The notes under the pieces: generated by a model
Told to the model about the DNA's origin: nothing
What the model saw: only the letters and a program-made list of their open reading frames with translations
Database searches by the model: none
Translations under genes and position numbers: made by a program
Origin: Penicillus capitatus
Lineage: Eukaryota > Chlorophyta
NCBI GenBank assembly: GCA_965649825.1
Contig: OZ287698.1
Location: 62,001 to 126,000, forward strand
Reading direction: 5' to 3'
DNA length: 64,000 nt
Part shown: positions 59,555 through 64,000 of the stretch, piece after piece
Position numbering within the stretch: position 1 is the first letter of the stretch
Layout: each line of letters starts with the position of its first letter

Positions 59555-60613
59555 ATGTCAAGAAAGGACACAGTACTGCTCTTCTTGTTTGTGTTGACCT
59601 CTTCAAGCACAGTTTTCGGAGACCGACTGCTTGATATTTCATTGCTGACTTGGGGTGAATTGCAAACTCAAGCTGGGTACTTTACCAAAAGTGGTCGATG
59701 GAAAGGGGGTCTGCCTAAGAAAGTGCGTAAGGAGGCGGAACTGTTTGGTTCTTGCGAAGAAAGACAAGTCAATGGCACGTTCTGCCAATCGTGGACGTCT
59801 GAGGAAGAGCGCAAGGACAGCTATGGTAAAGGAAACTGCAAGTGTAGCAAGAACACGGGCGCATACTGCCAAGAATGGACGTGCCTTAGAGAACACACCA
59901 AGAGAACGTGCGAAAAGCGATACAAGAAGCGCTGCATTGCCACGCCGAAGGAAATGCATGTCCAGAGCTGTATCTGTCTCGAAGCCGCTGACAGTGGAGC
60001 ATACTGCGTGAAGTGGAAGTGCAGTGAAGAGAGAAGACGTCGCCGGTATAAGGACGGCGTGTTCACCTGCCGTGCGTCTGATGCATCTATGGAGTTCTGT
60101 CATCTCTGGAACGGCGATTTTGAATCGGATAAGGAAGTTGAGTCTATCGCCTGTGAATGCACTGATAGTGGCGATGGGTACTGTGACTACTGGCAGTGTC
60201 AGGCGAGGACACTACTTCGCTGCTCCAAGCACAAAGGAGGCTGGTGTCGTTTGGGAGTCTCTTTGGGTGTGTTCGGTTCACTCGGATTGCTTTTCCTGTC
60301 TGGGGGTATGGCGATTATTTTCGATGACGTTTTAAAGGGGAAGACAGCAGCGTGGAATCGCGGAAAGATACTGGCCATCTACGTCTGCTTTCTGGTGCTT
60401 CCGTGGGGAATTGGAGTAGCAATAGCGGGCGGCATTGACGGAATCGCATGGGTGACGCTTATGTGGAGCATCCCATTTCTGATACTGGCATTTGTATTGT
60501 TTCAATCAAAGCGGGGTAAGGCTGCGGAACCATCATCGATGTTGGCCCCTTTGCAAGAGCCGCCTCAGATTCCTGCTTATCTGTTTGATGGGAAGACATA
60601 TGCAGCATCTTGA
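59555..60613 (+). CDS. Cys/Trp-rich triple-span membrane protein, copy 1 (unrecognised family)
   Basis: Single exon, 352 residues from the ATG at 59555. Residues 1 to about 24 (MSRKDTVLLFLFVLTSSSTV) form a signal peptide. Residues about 25-230 form an extracytoplasmic domain with repeated units of the form CxC-x(6-8)-YC-x2-W-x-C: CKCSKNTGAYCQEWTC, CICLEAADSGAYCVKWKC, CECTDSGDGYCDYWQC; a related NGTFCQSW occurs earlier. Three hydrophobic segments follow at about 232-255, 269-293 and 295-316 (GVSLGVFGSLGLLFL; ILAIYVCFLVLPWGIGVAI; WVTLMWSIPFLILAFVLF), then a Pro-rich tail ending YLFDGKTYAAS. No enzymatic motif. It is intronless, unlike nearly all other genes here, and paralogous to the gene at 62452. 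I know of no named family with this pattern; a disulfide-rich surface or cell-wall protein is an inference. Confidence 0.8.
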   Translation: MSRKDTVLLFLFVLTSSSTVFGDRLLDISLLTWGELQTQAGYFTKSGRWKGGLPKKVRKEAELFGSCEERQVNGTFCQSWTSEEERKDSYGKGNCKCSKNTGAYCQEWTCLREHTKRTCEKRYKKRCIATPKEMHVQSCICLEAADSGAYCVKWKCSEERRRRRYKDGVFTCRASDASMEFCHLWNGDFESDKEVESIACECTDSGDGYCDYWQCQARTLLRCSKHKGGWCRLGVSLGVFGSLGLLFLSGGMAIIFDDVLKGKTAAWNRGKILAIYVCFLVLPWGIGVAIAGGIDGIAWVTLMWSIPFLILAFVLFQSKRGKAAEPSSMLAPLQEPPQIPAYLFDGKTYAAS

Positions 60614-62451
60614 GGACTTGATTTTTCGCGTCTTAGCCTAGTCGACCTATCTATTCTTTACAACTTTTAACGCGGACTCGGTCACCACTTTTTGCGTTGT
60701 TGAATTTCGAGAAGCCTTCAAGTACAACGATCAGTCTACTCGAGACTTTCCCTATGCAAAATTCGGATAAAGAAGGGGCCGGCGAATGCACCCTGTATTG
60801 TCACATTCAACTGCGTCGCTGACTGACAGAGTGCTGTGACTAACCGACTCTTAGATTCATAAAGAACAACAAGAGTCGAGTGCTTGATAAATCCGATATC
60901 CGCGTGAAATAACATTTTATTGTATCCGCGATGTAGATTGGAGAACAGTTTCTTACACACGTAGTATCGAAGTTTGTAAGTAAAAAGGAAGTCAGCAATA
61001 GATTTATTTCTTAGCTTTCAAGCGCGTTCTTTGGCTATTCAATCTGGACTGGATGTGTGGGAACAATGACCGCCTTTGATACGAAGGAAGATACATAAAG
61101 AATCCTCTGAGCAAGAAGATAAAATATGTTCTTTCGGAGCATTCATTATCTCTCCTTTGGCAAAGAGATGTTCGGATCACCTTTCTGCTTGAGGAATTTA
61201 GCGGACCAAGCTCTCATTAATAACTCTATAAACCAGACCATAAACGATTCTTGATAATCCAAATGAAACACATGTGCCAGTGCGGTAATCACATTCTATG
61301 TCGGAGATCCTCACGTCGCGTTCGAACCGAAAAGGTAACAGACCTTCGTCTTTGAACGGTGTCAGAAGTTGTCCAAAAATTACAACAAACCATCCATCCA
61401 TTAACCAAGAACGCGTCATACATGTATCAAAGACAGATCAACCTTTTCCACGCATCATTGAAGTAACAAAGATTGACACGGGAAATTATGATTTGAACAA
61501 AATAGAGAACCTGAGTGAATCGTTTGCCGACAAAGAAGAGAGGGTCGCCCGTCAGAAGCACTCACACAACATATACGAAGATGGAAACAAACATCCGTGC
61601 CTCTGCCAGGAAAGAGGGAGTGTTGTGGCTGCTGTGGGCGATACAGAAAACAACACCAATCGCCGTTGCTTTACTTGGACTCTCCAGAGTCAGGCTATGG
61701 TAACGCCTCCGAAGAAATTAAACATAGCTGTGCAGTCGATGCTGCTCAGCACTCTCGCATCGTGGCCATTATGAGAAGTGGAAAACTCACCTGGGAGACA
61801 AGCACTGAATGGAGGAGGTTACTTGGTTCGGATTGATGGATTCATTTCTGGTTGTCATCCACATTGCTTCCGGATAACACTGGCCATAGCCTTTTCAGCT
61901 GAAGCTCGATAAGCGTGCTACAGACATGCGTGGCTTTCAATATGTTAATGGCTACAGAAGACCAGCATCACTCGTGAGTGGCATCCGAACACTAAGAACT
62001 CGTCCTAGTGTGGAAAACAGACATTAGTAGACGTGTCGATCCAGTACACAGATAACGAGCGCCTAGCCCACGTCATATGCGTCCATGACAAAACAGCTCA
62101 AGACGAATGAACTCGGACGTCGGCAATCTTTTCAAATCGAGTTCATGAGATGAAATTGAAAATCTCCGTGCTGACGTGCGCGATTCAAGATAAGTTCGTA
62201 TGCCGTGGAGTGAAGCGCACCAGACATAACACTTACATGATATTACGAGTCTCGGATAATCACACTTTTTTATGTGTGAAGTGTGAAGTTCTCACTCGAG
62301 TCTGACAAAGCATAACAAAAGACACAATATGCATGCATATATATGTGCACATTCCGAACGTATTGTTGTGTCGACAACGATAAAGAGCCTCTTACGCCAA
62401 CGTTTGAATAACATAGCGGTTCTTGAGTTGACGGTGCTCTTCTGGTGAAGA
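60614..62451. other. AT-richer spacer between the two Cys/Trp-rich genes
   Basis: About 1.8 kb. A plus-strand frame at 61298-61774 (158 codons, MSEILTSRSNRKGNRPSSLN) lacks Cys/Trp repeats and resembles nothing I know; overlapping frames at 61515 and 61597 compete with it. Nothing looks like a decayed third copy of the flanking family. The sequence may be regulatory or carry an unrecognised gene. Confidence 0.4.
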
Positions 62452-63603
62452 ATGTTCCTTTTCCTGATGCATGATTCTCTCGGTGTTCTTACGGAACCTT
62501 CACTAAACGAAGCTCGACTGCGCGGTAAAGAGCCGCCAACGCACGTCAGCTTCGTGACAACTGTCATGGCCTCTATACTCTTCGCAATGATACACGTCCA
62601 AGCGAGAGAAGTCACTGGAAGCAGCTGGAGTGAGCTGGAAAAGAGAGGAGGGTATTACACGGAAGAAGGCACATGGCGCGGGGGATTTCCATGGATGGCT
62701 CACAGAGCCGAGAAAACTTTGGAAGTCTGTTCCGATAGGCGTCGTTCAGCCAATGGCACTTTTTGCCAATCATGGGAGATTGAGAGAGGTCGCGAATGGG
62801 CATCCAAAATTGGGTTCTGTCACTGCTCACGTCACATCGACGCATACTGTGACAGCTGGCGCTGTTCCTTTTCTTCTGAAAACAGCAATGGGTTCTGTCA
62901 GTCATTGCGAACACATCACTGCCTTCAGTTGTTGAACGAAGAAAAGGTCAAAAGCTGTGACTGTATGGAAGCTGCAGAGAATGGGATGCACTGTCAGCGT
63001 TGGAGATGTCTCACGAATGACGCTTCTGGTGGCAACCCAGAGGAAGGACAATATCACTGCCTCAGTTCAAACTCTTTAAATACGTCCTGTCAGAAATGGG
63101 TGGGAGAATGGAACTCAGAGAAGGAAGTGCAATCGGATGTCTGTGAATGCGAGCAGGAAGGAGATGGTCATTGCCACGCATACTGGTGCAAGACAAAATC
63201 GATGATCCGATGCTCTGAGCAATGGGGAGGATGGTGCCACTTGGAGATTTCTATCGGCCTTTACGGGACACTCGGATGTTTCTTTTTGCTCATAGGGATG
63301 ATGATGCATTGGACACATTGTGCTAATCGTCACGCCAATGTCACACGCGCAATTGTGGTGTGTTCATTGATCGTCATTCTTGTTATACTTTTGTTCGCTG
63401 TGGCCCTTACTGGGGGTGAGTATGGTCTGAGCTGGGTAGCTTTGATGTGGTTTGTATGTTTTCTTGTCTTGGTGTCGGTCAGAATGCTTTTGAAAGCGCA
63501 GCGGGTCAGGAGTTCATCTCTTATGCAGGATCCGAATGCACTACTGCCGCCTGACGAATACGGAATCCATCCCTACCTCTTCAACGGCAGGTTTTACCCT
63601 TAA
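62452..63603 (+). CDS. Cys/Trp-rich triple-span membrane protein, copy 2 (unrecognised family)
   Basis: Single exon, 383 residues from the ATG at 62452; an in-frame ATG at 62566 (MASILFAMIHVQA) would place a signal peptide directly at the N-terminus as in copy 1 and may be the true start. The luminal domain repeats the copy 1 pattern: NGTFCQSW (identical), CHCSRHIDAYCDSWRC, CDCMEAAENGMHCQRWRC, CECEQEGDGHCHAYWC, then GGWCHLEISIGLYGTLG at the first membrane segment. Three hydrophobic segments at about 264-287, 298-321 and 325-347 match copy 1 in spacing, and the tail ends HPYLFNGRFYP, like YLFDGKTY in copy 1. Residue identity looks moderate, highest at Cys, Trp and the membrane entry. Intronless. 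Confidence 0.8.
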   Translation: MFLFLMHDSLGVLTEPSLNEARLRGKEPPTHVSFVTTVMASILFAMIHVQAREVTGSSWSELEKRGGYYTEEGTWRGGFPWMAHRAEKTLEVCSDRRRSANGTFCQSWEIERGREWASKIGFCHCSRHIDAYCDSWRCSFSSENSNGFCQSLRTHHCLQLLNEEKVKSCDCMEAAENGMHCQRWRCLTNDASGGNPEEGQYHCLSSNSLNTSCQKWVGEWNSEKEVQSDVCECEQEGDGHCHAYWCKTKSMIRCSEQWGGWCHLEISIGLYGTLGCFFLLIGMMMHWTHCANRHANVTRAIVVCSLIVILVILLFAVALTGGEYGLSWVALMWFVCFLVLVSVRMLLKAQRVRSSSLMQDPNALLPPDEYGIHPYLFNGRFYP

Positions 63604-64000
63604 TTCGAGGCAACCCATCAGATTTCTGTTTTGCTGTTTTTGTCGCCCTATATAAGTATGTCGAGTAGCGCAGGAGCACGTGAGCGTATGGCCCTGATTT
63701 TTGCGGATGAAAACGGAGGGGACCGTAACATTCAATAAGCGTATCATCTCTGTTTTGCTGTTGTCAGCTGTTTCTTTTTTGCGCGGAAAGACAGTACAGT
63801 GAGAATCAATGAAAAAAATCGTACGAACGGGAAGTGGAGCGGAAAGTCTGACGTGTGAATTGGCATTGCTTAGATGTCTTGTTATATTTAAATTGAAAAG
63901 TCAGACGTACGTATTCTCCTCTAAACAAAACGATCACGCCCGTTGCGCACACCGTTATCTGCAGATTCGCCCTGACTGTACCGTGATTTCTTCCCCGTTC
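63604..64000. other. Terminal intergenic stretch
   Basis: About 400 bp with no gene. It contains a TATATAAG sequence at 63650-63657 that could be a TATA box. Confidence 0.4.

Noticed and set aside
61298-61774. Plus-strand frame of 158 codons between the two Cys/Trp-rich genes, considered as a decayed third copy
   Set aside because: It has none of the Cys/Trp units, membrane segments or C-terminal tag, and competing frames overlap it.

Overview
This window is nuclear DNA of a photosynthetic eukaryote. Nearly every recognisable gene is split by short introns, mostly 45-70 nt with GT...AG ends. Several genes are plant or algal: a non-catalytic ClpR plastid protease subunit, the Rubisco assembly chaperone RbcX, a pTAC5-like plastid protein, phytochelatin synthase, the DDM1 remodeler, an F-box/JmjC protein and a DUF789 protein. 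Several of these start with Arg/Ser-rich targeting peptides without an extra signal sequence, which fits a primary plastid. Base composition is near 50% GC. Gene packing and intron size resemble compact red algae of the Galdieria/Cyanidium type, but the taxon is a guess.

Layout: 1-6 kb holds a glutathionyl-hydroquinone reductase (cut by the window edge), DDX41, a pTAC5-like protein and a photolyase-N-domain protein. 6.7-15.4 kb holds, on the minus strand, an EH-WD40-inositol-polyphosphate-5-phosphatase fusion, a PPR protein and a FAD oxidoreductase. 15.4-23.4 kb holds an orphan coiled-coil protein, a TSET TTRAY2/TWD40-2 homologue and the Msp1/ATAD1 dislocase. 23.6-32.3 kb holds ABCF, JmjC, TPR, ClpR, RbcX and an alpha/beta hydrolase. 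32.3-34.2 kb is unresolved. 34.2-43.5 kb holds a divergent F1-ATPase alpha-like gene, a large DUF789 gene, a small orphan and a TPT/SLC35-type transporter. 44-58.9 kb holds Pelota, NAD kinase, an orphan coiled-coil gene, DDM1, phytochelatin synthase, GID4, cyclophilin H and ECO1. 59.5-63.6 kb holds two intronless paralogues encoding Cys/Trp-rich triple-membrane-span proteins that I cannot assign to any family.

Most genes are unrelated housekeeping functions packed tightly together rather than an operon-like system. Plastid genes cluster loosely (ClpR and RbcX are tail to tail). The most unusual items are the Cys/Trp-rich paralogue pair, the F1-alpha-like protein that has lost its P-loop, the EH-WD40-5-phosphatase fusion, GC-AG and very short introns, and extreme compaction (overlapping stop codons; divergent start codons 14 and 35 bp apart).

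Exon joins were made by hand from frame continuity, splice-site dinucleotides and remembered family patterns. Where I give an exon sum that is a multiple of three, the whole model closed; other models are marked approximate.
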